Shown here one piece after another: positions 25,278 through 35,615 of a DNA stretch of 64,000 bases. A program made the position numbers and the translations under genes. Below the pieces are notes generated by a model. The model did no database searches. It had not been told where the DNA came from and saw nothing but the letters and a program-made list of their open reading frames with translations. Where the stretch lies: the NCBI RefSeq assembly GCF_017873965.1, contig NZ_JAGGKT010000006.1, positions 1-64,000 on the forward strand, in the 5' to 3' direction. Source of the DNA: Ammoniphilus resinae. Lineage in GTDB: Bacteria > Bacillota > Bacilli > Aneurinibacillales > RAOX-1. The first letter of the stretch is position 1. Every line of letters begins with the position of its first letter.

Positions 25278-26621
25278 CTACGCTTCCTGATGTGTATTAT
25301 CTAAGCTGACAAACTTATTGTACTCCTTCAGAAAAGCGAGCTTGACGGTTCCTGTTGGACCGCTCCTTTGCTTCCCGATGATGACCTCGATCACATTCTT
25401 CTCCTCTGTCTCCTGGTCATAATAATCTTCCCGATAGAGAAAGGCAACGATGTCCGCATCCTGCTCAATCGCTCCACTCTCCCGGATATCGGAGAGCATC
25501 GGGCGTTTATCCTGCCTTTGTTCAACAGCACGGCTCAACTGCGAGAGGGCAATGACGGTACAATTCAATTCCCGCGCCAACAGCTTCAGTGATCGGGAGA
25601 TCTCGGATATTTCCTGCTGGCGGTTGTCACTTCCCCGACCGGATATGAGCTGCAGATAGTCGATCAACACAAGGCCGACATTTCCTTGCTCCGCTTTTAA
25701 ACGACGGCACTTGGAACGAATATCGTTGATCGTCACCCCTGGGGTATCATCGATAAACACGGGGGCCTTTGACAGATTCCCGATCGCCATTGTCAATTTG
25801 CGCCAGTCGTCTTCTTCTAAATAACCTGTCCGCATTTTCCCGGCATCAATATTTCCTTCCGCACAGATCATCCGCATCACCAGCTGTGCAGCGCCCATCT
25901 CTAAGCTAAAGATCGCTACCGTTTCCCCAGCTCTAGCTGCCACATTTTGCGCGACATTCAAGGCAAAGGCGGTCTTCCCTACGGCAGGACGAGCAGCTAG
26001 GATAATTAATTCACTACCATGCAAACCAGAAGTCATTTTATCCAAATCGGGATATCCGGTTGGAATCCCGGTAATATCCCCTTTTTTCGTCGATAGCGTT
26101 TCAATTCGTTCATAGGCGTCCATCAATACATCTTTGATATGTTGAAATCCTCCGGAGGAGCGCTTTTGCGAGATTTGCATGATATTTCGCTCGGCATCCG
26201 ATAGCATGAATTGAAGCTCATCCGACTGGTTGTACCCATCGGTGACAATTTTAGTCGCAGTGCGAATCAATTGCCGGAGGATAGCCTTCTCCTCGATGAT
26301 CCGACAATAATATTCTACATTGGCTGCGGTCGGCACAGCATTGGCTAAATCGGTCAAATACGATACCCCGCCGATCTCATCGAGCTGTTTCTTAGATTCC
26401 AGCAACGCCGTGACCGTCACGAGGTCTACGGGCTCCGACTTCTCTGATAACTCAAGCATGGCCTGAAAGATTCGCTGATGGGTGCCTCGGTAGAAATCTT
26501 CTGGTCTTAAAATCTCACTTGTTGTGACAATTGCTTCTTGCTCCAAAAAAATGGCCCCTAATACGGCCTGTTCAGCTTCGATATTTTGGGGCGGAGTTCT
26601 ATCAGCAAGGATATCGCTCAT
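25278..26621 (-). CDS. dnaB: Replicative DNA helicase DnaB (named DnaC in B. subtilis)
   Basis: 447 residues. The N-terminal DnaB domain begins PPQNIEAEQAVLGAIFL. The RecA-like C-terminal domain has Walker A ARPAVGKTAF near residue 210, a Walker B region VGLVLIDYLQLI, and a DIRESGAIEQDAD segment. It forms the hexameric helicase that unwinds ahead of the fork. ATG chosen with GAGGTG at proper spacing. It follows rplI by 30 bp and belongs to the yybS-gdpP-rplI-dnaB group. Confidence 0.97.
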   Translation of the reverse strand: MSDILADRTPPQNIEAEQAVLGAIFLEQEAIVTTSEILRPEDFYRGTHQRIFQAMLELSEKSEPVDLVTVTALLESKKQLDEIGGVSYLTDLANAVPTAANVEYYCRIIEEKAILRQLIRTATKIVTDGYNQSDELQFMLSDAERNIMQISQKRSSGGFQHIKDVLMDAYERIETLSTKKGDITGIPTGYPDLDKMTSGLHGSELIILAARPAVGKTAFALNVAQNVAARAGETVAIFSLEMGAAQLVMRMICAEGNIDAGKMRTGYLEEDDWRKLTMAIGNLSKAPVFIDDTPGVTINDIRSKCRRLKAEQGNVGLVLIDYLQLISGRGSDNRQQEISEISRSLKLLARELNCTVIALSQLSRAVEQRQDKRPMLSDIRESGAIEQDADIVAFLYREDYYDQETEEKNVIEVIIGKQRSGPTGTVKLAFLKEYNKFVSLDNTHQEA

Positions 26622-26651
26622 CGTTCTACTCACCTCGCCTTTGGGATTTCA

Positions 26652-27098
26652 TTATTTTTCTTCGACCACATGAACATTGAGCGTTCCCATTACATCATGG
26701 TGCAGCTTAACAGGGATTTTCGTATATCCCAAAGTCTTGATCGGTTCATCTAATACTAGTTTTCGTTTATCGATATTTAATTTCGCTTGTTTTAAGGCAT
26801 CTGCAATTTGTTTGGTTGAAACAGCGCCAAACAAACGTCCACCTTCCCCAGCTTTAACCGGAATGGTAATTGTAATATCCTCAAGTTCTTTGGCAAATTT
26901 CTTTGCTTCTTCCTTTTCTTCTTCCTGGCGCTTTTCCATACTTTTCTTCTGGTTTTCGAAGTTCTTGATGTTGCCTCCTGTTGCTTCTACTGCCAGACCT
27001 TTAGGAAATAAGAAGTTTCTTGCATACCCTTCAGAAACCTCAACCAATTGACCTTTTTTCCCTTGTCCCTTCACATCTTTTTGTAAAATAACCTTCAT
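26652..27098 (-). CDS. rplI: Large ribosomal subunit protein bL9
   Basis: 148 residues with the N-terminal RNA-binding lobe [20 protein letters not shown], the conserved [13 protein letters not shown], a long charged connecting helix (about residues 45-75) and a C-terminal lobe. It bridges near helix 76 of 23S rRNA at the L1 stalk base. The start codon overlaps the gdpP stop by one base, giving coupled translation. Confidence 0.97.
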   Translation of the reverse strand: MKVILQKDVKGQGKKGQLVEVSEGYARNFLFPKGLAVEATGGNIKNFENQKKSMEKRQEEEKEEAKKFAKELEDITITIPVKAGEGGRLFGAVSTKQIADALKQAKLNIDKRKLVLDEPIKTLGYTKIPVKLHHDVMGTLNVHVVEEK

Positions 27099-29059
27099 TA
27101 CAATTTCCCCCCTGTTTCGTGGTATTGCTTAATCAATGCCTTCAGTTGATTAACAGCTTCTTGCATGGAGAGCTCTTTCACCTGGGTAGCCGCATTTGTT
27201 AAATGCCCGCCTCCGCCCATTTTCTCCATAATCATCTGTACATTGATTTCACCCAATGAACGTGCACTAATTGCTATCATATTATCAGGCCGTTTGCAAA
27301 TGACGAATGCTGCCTGAATCCCTGACATTGTAAGCAAGGTATCAGCAGCTTGGGCAATCAAGACCTGGGTGTACGTCTCTTCGGAATCCCCTTCTGAAAT
27401 GGCGAAGATATCATAGAGAATCTCTGTATTCTGAACAATTTTGGAACGCTTGATATACTGATCCAATTCTTCTTTTAACAGTCGCTGGACAATCGCCGGT
27501 TCTGCCCCGTTACGCCTTAAGAAAGAAGCCGCTTCAAAGGTTCTAGCGCCAGTCCGGAAAGCGAAGCTTTTCGTATCCACCACAATTCCAGAAAGCAGGG
27601 CTGTTGCCTCTAAATTGTCCATGTTCAGTTTTTCGCTTTGGTACTGTAAAAGCTCTGTCACCAGTTCACAAGTGGAGGAAGCATAGGGCTCCAAATAGAC
27701 AAGAACAGGATCTTCGACGAACTCTTCAGAACGTCGATGATGATCAATGACCATGACACGATTGGTCGATTGTAAGATCTTCGGCTCAATCGTCATCGAA
27801 GGACGGTGGGTATCTACCATGACGACTAACGAGCGCCGGGTCGCCATCCCTATGGCCAGCTCGGGTGTGACAAAATAATTCATCAGATATTCATGCTCTT
27901 CCACCGCAGCCATCAGCCGATCAATCGATGGATTGACTTTATCAAGGACGATGTATCCCTTCTTTTCATTAGCAAGGACTGCTTTGAGCACCCCGATCGA
28001 CGCTCCAATGGCATCCATATCTGGGAATTTATGGCCCATAATGAGCACAACATCGCTTTCCAATATGAGATCACGAAGCGCATGTGAAATGACTCTTGCC
28101 CGAACGCGAGTCCGTTTTTCTACTGCATTGGATTTTCCGCCGTAGAATGTCGTCTTATCCCCTTGCTTGACGGCAGCCTGATCGCCACCGCGACCGAGCG
28201 CAATATCCAAACTTGACTGTGCCATCTCACCAAGCTTGACAAATTCATCATCACCGGCACCCACACCAATACTTAAGGTAAGAGGCAGCTTGTTTTTTGC
28301 GGTCATTTCACGAACGACGTCCAAAATCTCAAAACGGCTTTCTAACACTCGCTGCAATGTGCCTTCATCCATAATGGCTAAAAACTTATCGGAGGCATAT
28401 TTCCGGATGTACATCTTATATTTTTGGGCCCACTCATTAATCGCTGTAGTCACATTGGACAAAAGTAGTGCACGACTTTGTTCGTCCATGCCCTGTGCTA
28501 CTTCATCGACATTATCTAAATGAATGATGGCAAAAACGACCTTTTCTTCATTATAACGAAGGAGTAACTCCCGGTATTCTGTCACATCCGTAAAGTAGTA
28601 GAGTCTTTCCTCGACACGCGAGATCACCTCATAAATCTTTTGATTATAGATAATCTCCATTTTCTTTTTCCCATTATTTAATTCTGCCAGTTGTGGGATT
28701 ACATCCAAAAGGTCTTGACCTGATAGCGATTCCTTACCCGTAATTTTCAGCATGTAGGGATTATACCATTCGATCTTTTTATCCTCACTGTATAACAAGA
28801 TCCCAATCGGCATCTCCCCTACTACTTCATCTCCGACCTTTTTCACCCGGTGTCTTAGGGTCGCTATATATCTTTGCAAATCTCGACGAAATGCCTGTTC
28901 AGCGCGAAAGATAAAAATAGCTAAACCGATCAAAGCGACCAGTCCAATAATCGCATAGAACCAATTGTAAAAAGATAATATCCCTATAAAAATAATACAT
29001 AAAATAAAGGCTATTATCATATGTAATCCATGCCAACGCTTGAGGAGGAACTTCTGCAT
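27098..29059 (-). CDS. gdpP: Cyclic-di-AMP phosphodiesterase GdpP (YybT)
   Basis: 653 residues. Two N-terminal membrane segments (about 10-50), a PAS-like haem-binding domain (about 75-165), a degenerate GGDEF domain (about 170-300), a DHH domain with [12 protein letters not shown] and VMVIDHHRR, and a DHHA1 domain with [11 protein letters not shown] are seen in order. It hydrolyses c-di-AMP to pApA and so affects potassium balance, wall stress and beta-lactam tolerance. All DHH metal ligands are present. AAGGAG precedes the ATG. Confidence 0.96.
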   Translation of the reverse strand: MQKFLLKRWHGLHMIIAFILCIIFIGILSFYNWFYAIIGLVALIGLAIFIFRAEQAFRRDLQRYIATLRHRVKKVGDEVVGEMPIGILLYSEDKKIEWYNPYMLKITGKESLSGQDLLDVIPQLAELNNGKKKMEIIYNQKIYEVISRVEERLYYFTDVTEYRELLLRYNEEKVVFAIIHLDNVDEVAQGMDEQSRALLLSNVTTAINEWAQKYKMYIRKYASDKFLAIMDEGTLQRVLESRFEILDVVREMTAKNKLPLTLSIGVGAGDDEFVKLGEMAQSSLDIALGRGGDQAAVKQGDKTTFYGGKSNAVEKRTRVRARVISHALRDLILESDVVLIMGHKFPDMDAIGASIGVLKAVLANEKKGYIVLDKVNPSIDRLMAAVEEHEYLMNYFVTPELAIGMATRRSLVVMVDTHRPSMTIEPKILQSTNRVMVIDHHRRSEEFVEDPVLVYLEPYASSTCELVTELLQYQSEKLNMDNLEATALLSGIVVDTKSFAFRTGARTFEAASFLRRNGAEPAIVQRLLKEELDQYIKRSKIVQNTEILYDIFAISEGDSEETYTQVLIAQAADTLLTMSGIQAAFVICKRPDNMIAISARSLGEINVQMIMEKMGGGGHLTNAATQVKELSMQEAVNQLKALIKQYHETGGKL

Positions 29060-29071
29060 AGATTCAGCTCC

Positions 29072-30019
29072 TTATTTTGTGCTTATGAAACGGCTCCGTA
29101 AATCCATTCCTAAATCAAAAATCGCTACTAAACTAAGTATAAAAGGGAATGGGGGAAAAATAAATACCAAGACGACAGCAAAAATGGGAAGGCCTTTGCC
29201 CCATCCTTTATGATAGCATATGAAAAAGAGCAGGCTAAGTCCCTGAATCATCAACATAATATCCAAAATTGGCTTGAGATTCACTAATATTAATTCAACC
29301 CATTGCGGCGAATTCCAACTTGCCAGAAAAACCGATAGAATTAAGACAATAAGATAGTAATACATCACAGATTTCGGCCATTTCCAATCACGAAATGGGG
29401 GAAACGAAGCAACAGGTGTGCCCAGACGGTTTAATATTTTCCGGGATAACCAATGATTAATTAAAGCGAATTGGGCAGAACCGACAATTAACAGCATCGG
29501 AACCAATTGGGTAATCCGCTTGACCAATTCTCTCATCATTTCCATCTGTTTGGGATCTGTAGCCCCCAACTGATCGAGCATAGACTGTGACATTTCCAGA
29601 GATTCTTGTAAAAGCGTTTGAATCGATGTAATGGGATTAATCTTAAAGAAGAGGAAACTTGCCAAAATACTCAATAGAAAAAAGATAAGACCCGCTACCG
29701 TTCCTCCTAGAAAAACGGCTGTAGCTTTCCCTTGCCTGCGGTATAACGTCCCCATCACAATGCCCAGCACCCCAGCAAAAACGGCGCTAAACACCGAGGG
29801 CAGCGCGCCGATGAATAAGGTTAGCAATGAACTTGCCAGAATCATGAGAAGAGACTTTTTCACGTCATGTCTTGCAGCATAAATCGTAAACGGAACAGGT
29901 AAAGCCATCGCTGTGATTATTCCCAAAGGTGTATATAACGTTACGAACAGTAAAATTAAAAATACGCCGCTTAAAAGGGCACCTTCCAGCATTGATCGAA
30001 CACGGTTTTGCAAAGACAT
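29072..30019 (-). CDS. yybS: YybS family integral membrane protein
   Basis: 315 residues with about eight hydrophobic segments and the DUF2232-type layout; position directly upstream of gdpP-rplI is the conserved one. Function unknown; proposed transporter-like. The ATG at MSLQNRVRSM has AAGGAG a few bases upstream; an upstream in-frame ATG has none. Confidence 0.88.
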   Translation of the reverse strand: MSLQNRVRSMLEGALLSGVFLILLFVTLYTPLGIITAMALPVPFTIYAARHDVKKSLLMILASSLLTLFIGALPSVFSAVFAGVLGIVMGTLYRRQGKATAVFLGGTVAGLIFFLLSILASFLFFKINPITSIQTLLQESLEMSQSMLDQLGATDPKQMEMMRELVKRITQLVPMLLIVGSAQFALINHWLSRKILNRLGTPVASFPPFRDWKWPKSVMYYYLIVLILSVFLASWNSPQWVELILVNLKPILDIMLMIQGLSLLFFICYHKGWGKGLPIFAVVLVFIFPPFPFILSLVAIFDLGMDLRSRFISTK

Positions 30020-30050
30020 CCGCTCCTTGCCTAGGCATATGAAAGAAAAA

Positions 30051-30072
30051 GGGAACACAAAGTTGTGCCCCC
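30051..30072 (-). terminator. rpsF-ssb-rpsR operon terminator
   Basis: GGGGCACAACTTTGTGTTCCC forms a stem and is followed on the minus strand by TTTTTC. Confidence 0.75.
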
Positions 30073-30085
30073 TATTTCCTTTTTT

Positions 30086-30325
30086 TTAAGATTCAGTTGT
30101 ATACGGTAGCAAAGCGATTTGACGAGCACGTTTAATGGCTCTAGTCAATTGACGTTGATACTTCGCAGAAGTACCTGTTACACGGCGAGGAAGAATCTTC
30201 CCACGCTCACTGACAAATTTCTTTAACACGTCAATATCTTTATAATCGATTTTGGTGATTTTATTTACTGTGAAATAACACACCTTACGGCGCTTTCCAC
30301 GTTTTCCTCCGCGAGGATTTGCCAT
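30086..30325 (-). CDS. rpsR: Small ribosomal subunit protein bS18
   Basis: 79 residues, basic, with [21 protein letters not shown] and [20 protein letters not shown] typical of bS18. It binds 16S rRNA as a heterodimer with bS6. Third gene of rpsF-ssb-rpsR, 23 bp after ssb. Confidence 0.97.
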   Translation of the reverse strand: MANPRGGKRGKRRKVCYFTVNKITKIDYKDIDVLKKFVSERGKILPRRVTGTSAKYQRQLTRAIKRARQIALLPYTTES

Positions 30326-30348
30326 CTCAATCCCTCCTTCTCAAGTTT

Positions 30349-30810
30349 TTAGAATGGTAAGTCATCATCAGAAATATCTACTGTCCGACTGTCATTTGCA
30401 AAGGGATCGTTGTTCATAAAATCATCCTGTCTTCTTCCAGCTGGAGGATTGCTGTATCCACCGCCACTGCCGCTTCCTTCTCTTCTTTCCCCTGCTGGTG
30501 AAAGAAACTGCACGTTATCCGCCACGACTTCTGTTACAAACACTCGTTTTCCCTCTTTATTATCATAAGAGCGAGTTTGCAAACGTCCTTCTAACCCCGC
30601 TTGTGAGCCCTTCTTTAGGTAGTTGGCACATAGTTCTGCCAACTGTCGCCAAGCAACAATATTAATAAAGTCTGCATCGCGTTCTCCCTGGGCGTTGTTG
30701 AATTGTCGGTTGACGGCAAGTGTAAAGGTTGCAACAGCCACACCAGATGGTGTATAGCGCAATTCAGGATCTCTCGTCAATCTTCCTACAAGAACGACAC
30801 GGTTAATCAT
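30349..30810 (-). CDS. ssb: Single-stranded DNA-binding protein SSB
   Basis: 153 residues. The OB fold covers residues 1-105 ([19 protein letters not shown], then RQLAEL and [11 protein letters not shown]). A Gly-rich disordered linker follows, and the acidic tip [10 protein letters not shown] is the protein-interaction tail. It coats ssDNA at forks and recruits repair partners. Lies between rpsF and rpsR in the conserved operon. Confidence 0.97.
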   Translation of the reverse strand: MINRVVLVGRLTRDPELRYTPSGVAVATFTLAVNRQFNNAQGERDADFINIVAWRQLAELCANYLKKGSQAGLEGRLQTRSYDNKEGKRVFVTEVVADNVQFLSPAGERREGSGSGGGYSNPPAGRRQDDFMNNDPFANDSRTVDISDDDLPF

Positions 30811-30835
30811 ATAAACCCTCCCCCTGAGTTTAAGA

Positions 30836-31123
30836 CTAGTCGTCTTCTCTGATAATCAAGTAACGGATAACTTCGTCAGAAATCTTCATGATCCGTTCAA
30901 GTTCGCTTACCGCTTCAGAATTAGCTTGGAAATTGGTCAAAGTGTAATATCCGTCGCGATTATCGTTGATTTCGTAAGCAAGACGGCGCTTACCCATTTC
31001 GTTTACCTTCACGATTTCTCCACCACGATCGGTGATAATCGCATTGAAACGGTCGGCGTTTGCTTTTCTTTTTTCTTCTTCCACGTCAGAACGTTGGATG
31101 TACATTACTTCATATTTACGCAT
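30836..31123 (-). CDS. rpsF: Small ribosomal subunit protein bS6
   Basis: 95 residues, usual length, beginning [17 protein letters not shown], with [18 protein letters not shown] in the middle. AGGAGGTG lies 7 nt upstream of this ATG; in-frame starts further upstream are rejected. First gene of rpsF-ssb-rpsR. Confidence 0.97.
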   Translation of the reverse strand: MRKYEVMYIQRSDVEEEKRKANADRFNAIITDRGGEIVKVNEMGKRRLAYEINDNRDGYYTLTNFQANSEAVSELERIMKISDEVIRYLIIREDD

Positions 31124-31136
31124 ACCATTCACCTCC

Positions 31137-31180
31137 TTTTGGACTAGACGGCCCCGAAGGGCAAGGAGCGAGAAAATCAA
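31137..31180 (-). ncRNA. Candidate S6:S18-binding leader of rpsF
   Basis: On the minus strand GCCCTTCGGGGC can form a tetraloop hairpin, with CCG next to its 3' arm just before the ribosome site. A CCG bulge beside a stem is the known S6:S18 autoregulatory motif in rpsF leaders. Structure was judged by eye only. Confidence 0.35.
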
Positions 31181-31231
31181 TTTCACACTCACATTTGATT
31201 ATTATAGCAGATTTACTTTTCCAGGACAAGC

Positions 31232-32332
31232 TTAAACATTAAAACGGAAATGCATAATATCTCCATCTTGCACCACGTAATCTTTTCCTTCTAAACGGAC
31301 TAATCCTTTTTCCTTTGCCGCATTCATCGAACCACATGCAACGAGATCATCATAGGAAACCACTTCGGCACGAATAAATCCACGTTCAAAATCGGTATGG
31401 ATGACACCTGCAGCATGTGGCGCCTTCATGTTGCGGCGAATCGTCCATGCTCTTACTTCCTGAACACCCGCGGTGAAATAGGTGATTAGGCCTAAAAGAT
31501 GATACGCTGCTTTAATCAGACGATCTAATCCCGATTCCTGTAATCCCAATTCTTCTAGAAACATCGCTTTATCTTCACCATCGAGCTCAGATATCTCAGC
31601 TTCTACCTTAGCACTAATCACAACCACTTCAGCGCCTTCTTTCGCCGCGAAATCTCGAACACGCTGTACCAACGGATTGGAATCAGCCTCTAACAACCCG
31701 TCTTCACTTACATTTGTCACATACAAAATCGGCTTCATCGTTAAGAGATGCAGATCGCGCACAACAACCCTTTCCTCATCCGATAAATCCACACTTCGGG
31801 CTGGAAGATCTGCTTCAAAGGCTTCCTTCAGTTTCGTTAAAGCATCGAGTTCAACCTTTGCTTCTTTATCTCCCGATTTCACCTTGCGGCCGATTCGATC
31901 CATCTTTTTTTCCACGGATTCTAAATCCGCCAAGATTAATTCTAGGTTAATAATCTGAATATCGCTGATTGGATCCACACGACCCGCAACATGCGTAATA
32001 TTTTCATCTTCAAAGCAACGGACGACATGGGCAATCGCATCCACTTCCCGGATATGGGCCAAAAATTTATTCCCTAATCCTTCGCCGCGGCTCGCTCCTT
32101 CGACAAGACCGGCAATATCGACAAATTGGAAGGCTGTAGGAACTGTTTTCTTCGGTATAACCAGCTCTGTCAGCTTGTCCAACCGCTCATCAGGAACCTC
32201 AACAACCCCCACATTCGGATCAATGGTACAAAAAGGATAGTTGGCAGACTCTGCCCCCGCCTGTGTGATGGCATTAAATAACGTCGACTTCCCTACGTTA
32301 GGCAAACCGACGATCCCAACTGATCTTGACAT
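31232..32332 (-). CDS. ychF: Redox-regulated ATPase YchF (Obg family, OLA1-like)
   Basis: 366 residues. The P-loop is [14 protein letters not shown], the G3 motif DIAGLV, and the altered specificity motif (YVTNVSEDG) replaces canonical NKxD, consistent with ATP preference. A coiled coil near 130-190 and a C-terminal TGS domain (ending [17 protein letters not shown]) follow. It associates with ribosomes and stress responses. The ATG is preceded by GGGGAG. Located just upstream of rpsF as in other bacilli. Confidence 0.95.
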   Translation of the reverse strand: MSRSVGIVGLPNVGKSTLFNAITQAGAESANYPFCTIDPNVGVVEVPDERLDKLTELVIPKKTVPTAFQFVDIAGLVEGASRGEGLGNKFLAHIREVDAIAHVVRCFEDENITHVAGRVDPISDIQIINLELILADLESVEKKMDRIGRKVKSGDKEAKVELDALTKLKEAFEADLPARSVDLSDEERVVVRDLHLLTMKPILYVTNVSEDGLLEADSNPLVQRVRDFAAKEGAEVVVISAKVEAEISELDGEDKAMFLEELGLQESGLDRLIKAAYHLLGLITYFTAGVQEVRAWTIRRNMKAPHAAGVIHTDFERGFIRAEVVSYDDLVACGSMNAAKEKGLVRLEGKDYVVQDGDIMHFRFNV

Positions 32333-32425
32333 TCTATAGAACTCCCCTTATTTACTGTCATCATAACAAAACACTTCTATTATAAACTATCTGCATACTT
32401 AAAGAAAAGAGATCACTTAGAAAGG

Positions 32426-32632
32426 CTATTCTTCTTTAACTGCTTCTTTTATCATTCGCTTCATTTTTTTCTCAAATTCCATACGAGGGATCATGACGCT
32501 ATGGTCGCATCCTGTGCACTTGATTCGAATGTCAGCACCCATTCGAATCACACGCCAGGCATTTGTTCCGCAAGGATGTGGTTTCTTCATTTCTACGATA
32601 TCACCCAAAGAAAATTGCTTTCGTTCCACCAA
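32426..32632 (-). CDS. DUF951 family protein
   Basis: 68 residues with the conserved LGDIVEMKKPHPCGTNAW and a second Cys pair (IKCTGCDH), suggesting a small zinc-binding or beta-barrel nucleic-acid-binding protein. TTG or adjacent GTG start with AAAGGAG upstream. Function unknown. It sits between ychF and an MscS channel gene, the usual bacillus position. Confidence 0.9.
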   Translation of the reverse strand: MVERKQFSLGDIVEMKKPHPCGTNAWRVIRMGADIRIKCTGCDHSVMIPRMEFEKKMKRMIKEAVKEE

Positions 32633-32668
32633 CTGCGTTCAACTCCTTTATAAGATGCTATTTATTCA

Positions 32669-33562
32669 TTACAAGAAGTTTTTCATATCCTTTTGCGGCA
32701 TGGTCACTAACCTTGGATATGGGATTTCAATCCCTTTTTCTTCAAATATCTTTTTCACTAAACTCCGCAGTTTCCGGTTTGCAGCAAAATGGGCCATCGG
32801 CTTACATTCCGCAGTCACACGAATGAGCACTTCAGACGGTCCGAGATCCTGAACCCCCACCACCTCTGGTGTTGCAATTATATCTTCGATGATTGTTGGC
32901 GCATCCTTTAATGACTGATTTAAAATTTCAATCACCTGATCCACGTCTTCCTCGTATGCGACTCTTACATCAAGAACGGCCAAACTGTTTTGGATGGAAA
33001 AGTTTGTGACCTCTGTAATACTTCCATTTGGAATGATAAAAATTTCTCCTGTATATCCTTTAATTTTCGTGATGCGAAGGCCAATCTCCTTGACCTCACC
33101 AAAAAATTGACCGGTTTGAATATAATCACCGACAGCAAACTGATCTTCAAAGATAATAAAAAATCCGGTAATGACATCACGGACTAAGTTTTGTGCGCCA
33201 AATCCTACTGCCAGCCCAACCACCCCTGCACTAGCTAAAACGGGTCCAAGGTTAAATCCAAACTGCGCCAGAATGAGGAGAATGGCAACAAAATAGATCA
33301 CATAGGATGTCACATTATTCACTAGACTACGCATGGTTTCCACGCGTCTTTCGTTCAGCTGGAGCTTTTCCCGTTTGCGAAAAATCCGGTTCACACTATT
33401 GGAAACCAGGTTCACGAGAATTCTGGCAATGATAATGATAAATATGATCTTAAAAATAGCTTGGCCAACGGTCATCCACAAATCCGTATTTGTAACCTGC
33501 TCGTAGATGCCCATATAAATCGACTCAAACCAGTGAGCCGACTCCGTCAATTGATTTTCCAC
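32669..33562 (-). CDS. MscS-type small-conductance mechanosensitive channel
   Basis: 297 residues. Three membrane segments lie in the first 130 residues, the pore helix is marked by the GVVGLAVGFGAQNLVRDVITG signature region, and a cytosolic beta/alpha-beta domain follows (VGDYIQTG, GYTGEIFIIPNG). It opens on membrane tension to release solutes in osmotic downshock. GTG start with GGAGGGG upstream. YkuT/YggB-like. Confidence 0.92.
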   Translation of the reverse strand: MENQLTESAHWFESIYMGIYEQVTNTDLWMTVGQAIFKIIFIIIIARILVNLVSNSVNRIFRKREKLQLNERRVETMRSLVNNVTSYVIYFVAILLILAQFGFNLGPVLASAGVVGLAVGFGAQNLVRDVITGFFIIFEDQFAVGDYIQTGQFFGEVKEIGLRITKIKGYTGEIFIIPNGSITEVTNFSIQNSLAVLDVRVAYEEDVDQVIEILNQSLKDAPTIIEDIIATPEVVGVQDLGPSEVLIRVTAECKPMAHFAANRKLRSLVKKIFEEKGIEIPYPRLVTMPQKDMKNFL

Positions 33563-33582
33563 CGCTTCCCCTCCATGCCTTA

Positions 33583-33831
33583 TTAGTGCTCAATTTGTTC
33601 ATATCCGTTCAATACTTTTCGGAAAAATCCACGAAACTCGACTTTTTCCTGAATCATAATTTGCAGCGCCTGAGCAAAATCCTCCTCCGGAAATTCAATG
33701 GACAGTGCACATCCAGCTGTGATTTCCTTCGGCGTCGGTCTCGTATCAATGTCTATATCTGCGTACTCTAGCAGCATCTCTGTGTGAAGCGCCTGTTGTG
33801 TTGAATCAAAAGCAATTAATACCGTCCCCAT
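33583..33831 (-). CDS. DUF3343 putative Se/S carrier-like protein
   Basis: 82 residues, a small alpha/beta domain with TPKEITAGCALSIEF near residues 33-47, whose conserved cysteine is the proposed sulfur- or selenium-carrying residue of the family. It is close to a cysteine-desulfurase-family gene at 36328-37485, a pairing seen in other Firmicutes. It starts a few bases after the upstream transporter-like gene. Exact role unknown. Confidence 0.75.
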   Translation of the reverse strand: MGTVLIAFDSTQQALHTEMLLEYADIDIDTRPTPKEITAGCALSIEFPEEDFAQALQIMIQEKVEFRGFFRKVLNGYEQIEH

Positions 33832-33844
33832 CTTCCCTCACTGC

Positions 33845-34876
33845 CTATCTTTCCGTCTTATAACTTATAGGATAAAGGATAATGAGTGCCAAGACAAATA
33901 GATTTAGCACACCATAGATTGGATATAAGACTGCAACCAATGTTGAAAAACCAAAATTGCTTAAAGGAATCATAATCAAAATTAGAACAAGAGAAATCAA
34001 CCAGTTCGGCGATTTAAACCACGAAGAAATGCGGGATACAATGCCATAGACACCACTTAACGCTGTGGTATAAATAGCAAACCACAAAATGACTGAAACA
34101 ACTACAATCATTGCCGTTGGGTATCCCTTCAGGAGAGCAAACAAAGGAATCTCATAAAGCCCAATTTCATGCCCTGCCTTCAACAATGAGCTATTCATTA
34201 GAATGGCAATCAGGGCGAGTCCACCTGTACTAACAATGGATGAAACCCAGATTTCCTTTTTCGAGCGCAATTCCTTCCCTAAGGTTGATACAACAGCAAT
34301 CAATGGAACAACATTTAACGCTGCATAGGTGATTCCTGAAGGCCAAGAGACATACCCGTTTCCTAGAATGGTTTGCGCCCCTTCATAGTCCCCTGTAAGA
34401 AATTTAATGTAAACGAAAAGAAGAACCCCCGTTAAAATAGGGATGATAAATGATTGAATGGACATTAACCCATCTACGTCAAATAATAAAACAAGAAAAA
34501 CCATCAGAGCAATAAAAAAAACTCCAAAAGCGTAGGAAAAATTCCATTCAGAAAAGGTTGCCCCACTGCCGGCAAACATCACAATCGACATCGAAAGCAA
34601 ATAAAGCATCGTTAAAATATCAAAAATAGAAGCAAGCCTCTTCCCCATCAACTTTCTTAATATTCCATAATAATTGGAAATTCCCGGTTTAGCACTCATC
34701 CAAAGTACAATCGTTACTGTCACAAAGAAAAGCACCATGGCAAGAGATAAACTGTATTGACTATCCCTGCCATAGGAGGTGAAGAATTCCCACATTTCCC
34801 TCCCTGATGCGAATCCAGCACCAATCGTGGTCCCGATAATCGTAAACCCTATCTTTAATCCTCTCCATACTGCCAT
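33845..34876 (-). CDS. YkvI family membrane protein (putative transporter)
   Basis: 343 residues with about ten hydrophobic segments. The N-terminus GLKIGFTIIGTTIGAGFASG has the glycine-rich broken-helix pattern of APC-superfamily-like transporters. Substrate unknown. The ATG at MAVWRGL has GGGGGGATG 6-10 nt upstream; an earlier in-frame start is less likely. It is followed by DUF3343 at 13 bp, implying co-transcription. Confidence 0.8.
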   Translation of the reverse strand: MAVWRGLKIGFTIIGTTIGAGFASGREMWEFFTSYGRDSQYSLSLAMVLFFVTVTIVLWMSAKPGISNYYGILRKLMGKRLASIFDILTMLYLLSMSIVMFAGSGATFSEWNFSYAFGVFFIALMVFLVLLFDVDGLMSIQSFIIPILTGVLLFVYIKFLTGDYEGAQTILGNGYVSWPSGITYAALNVVPLIAVVSTLGKELRSKKEIWVSSIVSTGGLALIAILMNSSLLKAGHEIGLYEIPLFALLKGYPTAMIVVVSVILWFAIYTTALSGVYGIVSRISSWFKSPNWLISLVLILIMIPLSNFGFSTLVAVLYPIYGVLNLFVLALIILYPISYKTER

Positions 34877-34924
34877 TGGACATCCCCCCACGTAGAAATC
34901 ATATGAAAACGTGGGGGAAAGAAT

Positions 34925-34975
34925 GTCCCAAACGTATATTATTTTTCAAATCGCCGTATACTGGTAATACTAATT
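34925..34975 (+). promoter_or_regulatory. Candidate sporulation-type promoter of yyaC
   Basis: CGTATATT and CGTATACT are separated by 14 bp upstream of yyaC. They resemble sigma-E elements (GHATATT and CATACAHT) with about two mismatches. A sigma-F or sigma-A reading is also possible, so assignment is weak. Confidence 0.3.
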
Positions 34976-34993
34976 TTTTCCATGGAGGAGCCG

Positions 34994-35596
34994 ATGAAAC
35001 GAAAACCGTTTTTCCAGGTGCACCCTATCTCCCCATTCAAAGTCGATTATTCCCAAGATACGGCTTCAGAAGTATTGACAGCCCATCTCTATAAACGGAT
35101 CGTGAATTATGGTGCTTTTCAAGAGCTTGTCATTTTTTGCATTGGGACTGATCGCTCTACAGGAGATTCGCTAGGTCCTCTTGTGGGGAGTCAATTGCAG
35201 AAAATGTATCCAACCGGCGTTCATGTGTATGGAACGATTGATGAGCCTGTGCATGCGGTCAACCTTGCAGAAACGATAGAAAAGGTAGAAACGAAGCATC
35301 CGAAGTCGCTAATTATTGCCGTTGATGCCTGTCTCGGTCAATTTACTAGTGTCGGCCATATTCAAGTAGCAGACGGCCCTCTAAAACCGGGAGCAGGTGT
35401 AAAAAAAGAACTCCCCGAAATTGGCACCTTCCATATTACTGGAATTGTCAACATCGGCGGGTTTATGGAATATTTTGTCCTGCAAAACACACGTCTAAGC
35501 ATTGTGATGAAAATGGCAGATATGATTGCTCATTCCCTTTTCCATTCCACCAATCTTTATTTGAGAGACCAACGCAAAAGCTCAACAGCCTTTTAG
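34994..35596 (+). CDS. yyaC: Spore protease-like YyaC family protein
   Basis: 200 residues with CIGTDRSTGDSLGPLVG, IDACLG and a C-terminal GFMEYFVLQNTRL, typical of YyaC and distantly related to the GPR spore protease. GGAGGAG lies a few bases before the ATG of MKRKPFF; an ATG four codons upstream is rejected. Known members are expressed in sporulation, with unclear substrate. Sole plus-strand gene in this block. Supports an endospore-forming host. Confidence 0.88.
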   Translation: MKRKPFFQVHPISPFKVDYSQDTASEVLTAHLYKRIVNYGAFQELVIFCIGTDRSTGDSLGPLVGSQLQKMYPTGVHVYGTIDEPVHAVNLAETIEKVETKHPKSLIIAVDACLGQFTSVGHIQVADGPLKPGAGVKKELPEIGTFHITGIVNIGGFMEYFVLQNTRLSIVMKMADMIAHSLFHSTNLYLRDQRKSSTAF

Positions 35597-35607
35597 CTGC
35601 TGAGCTT
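35578..35607 (+). terminator. yyaC terminator
   Basis: AAGCTCA.CAGC pairs with GCTG.TGAGCTT across the yyaC stop codon, followed by a short T-rich tract. Confidence 0.65.
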
Positions 35608-35615
35608 TATTGCTG

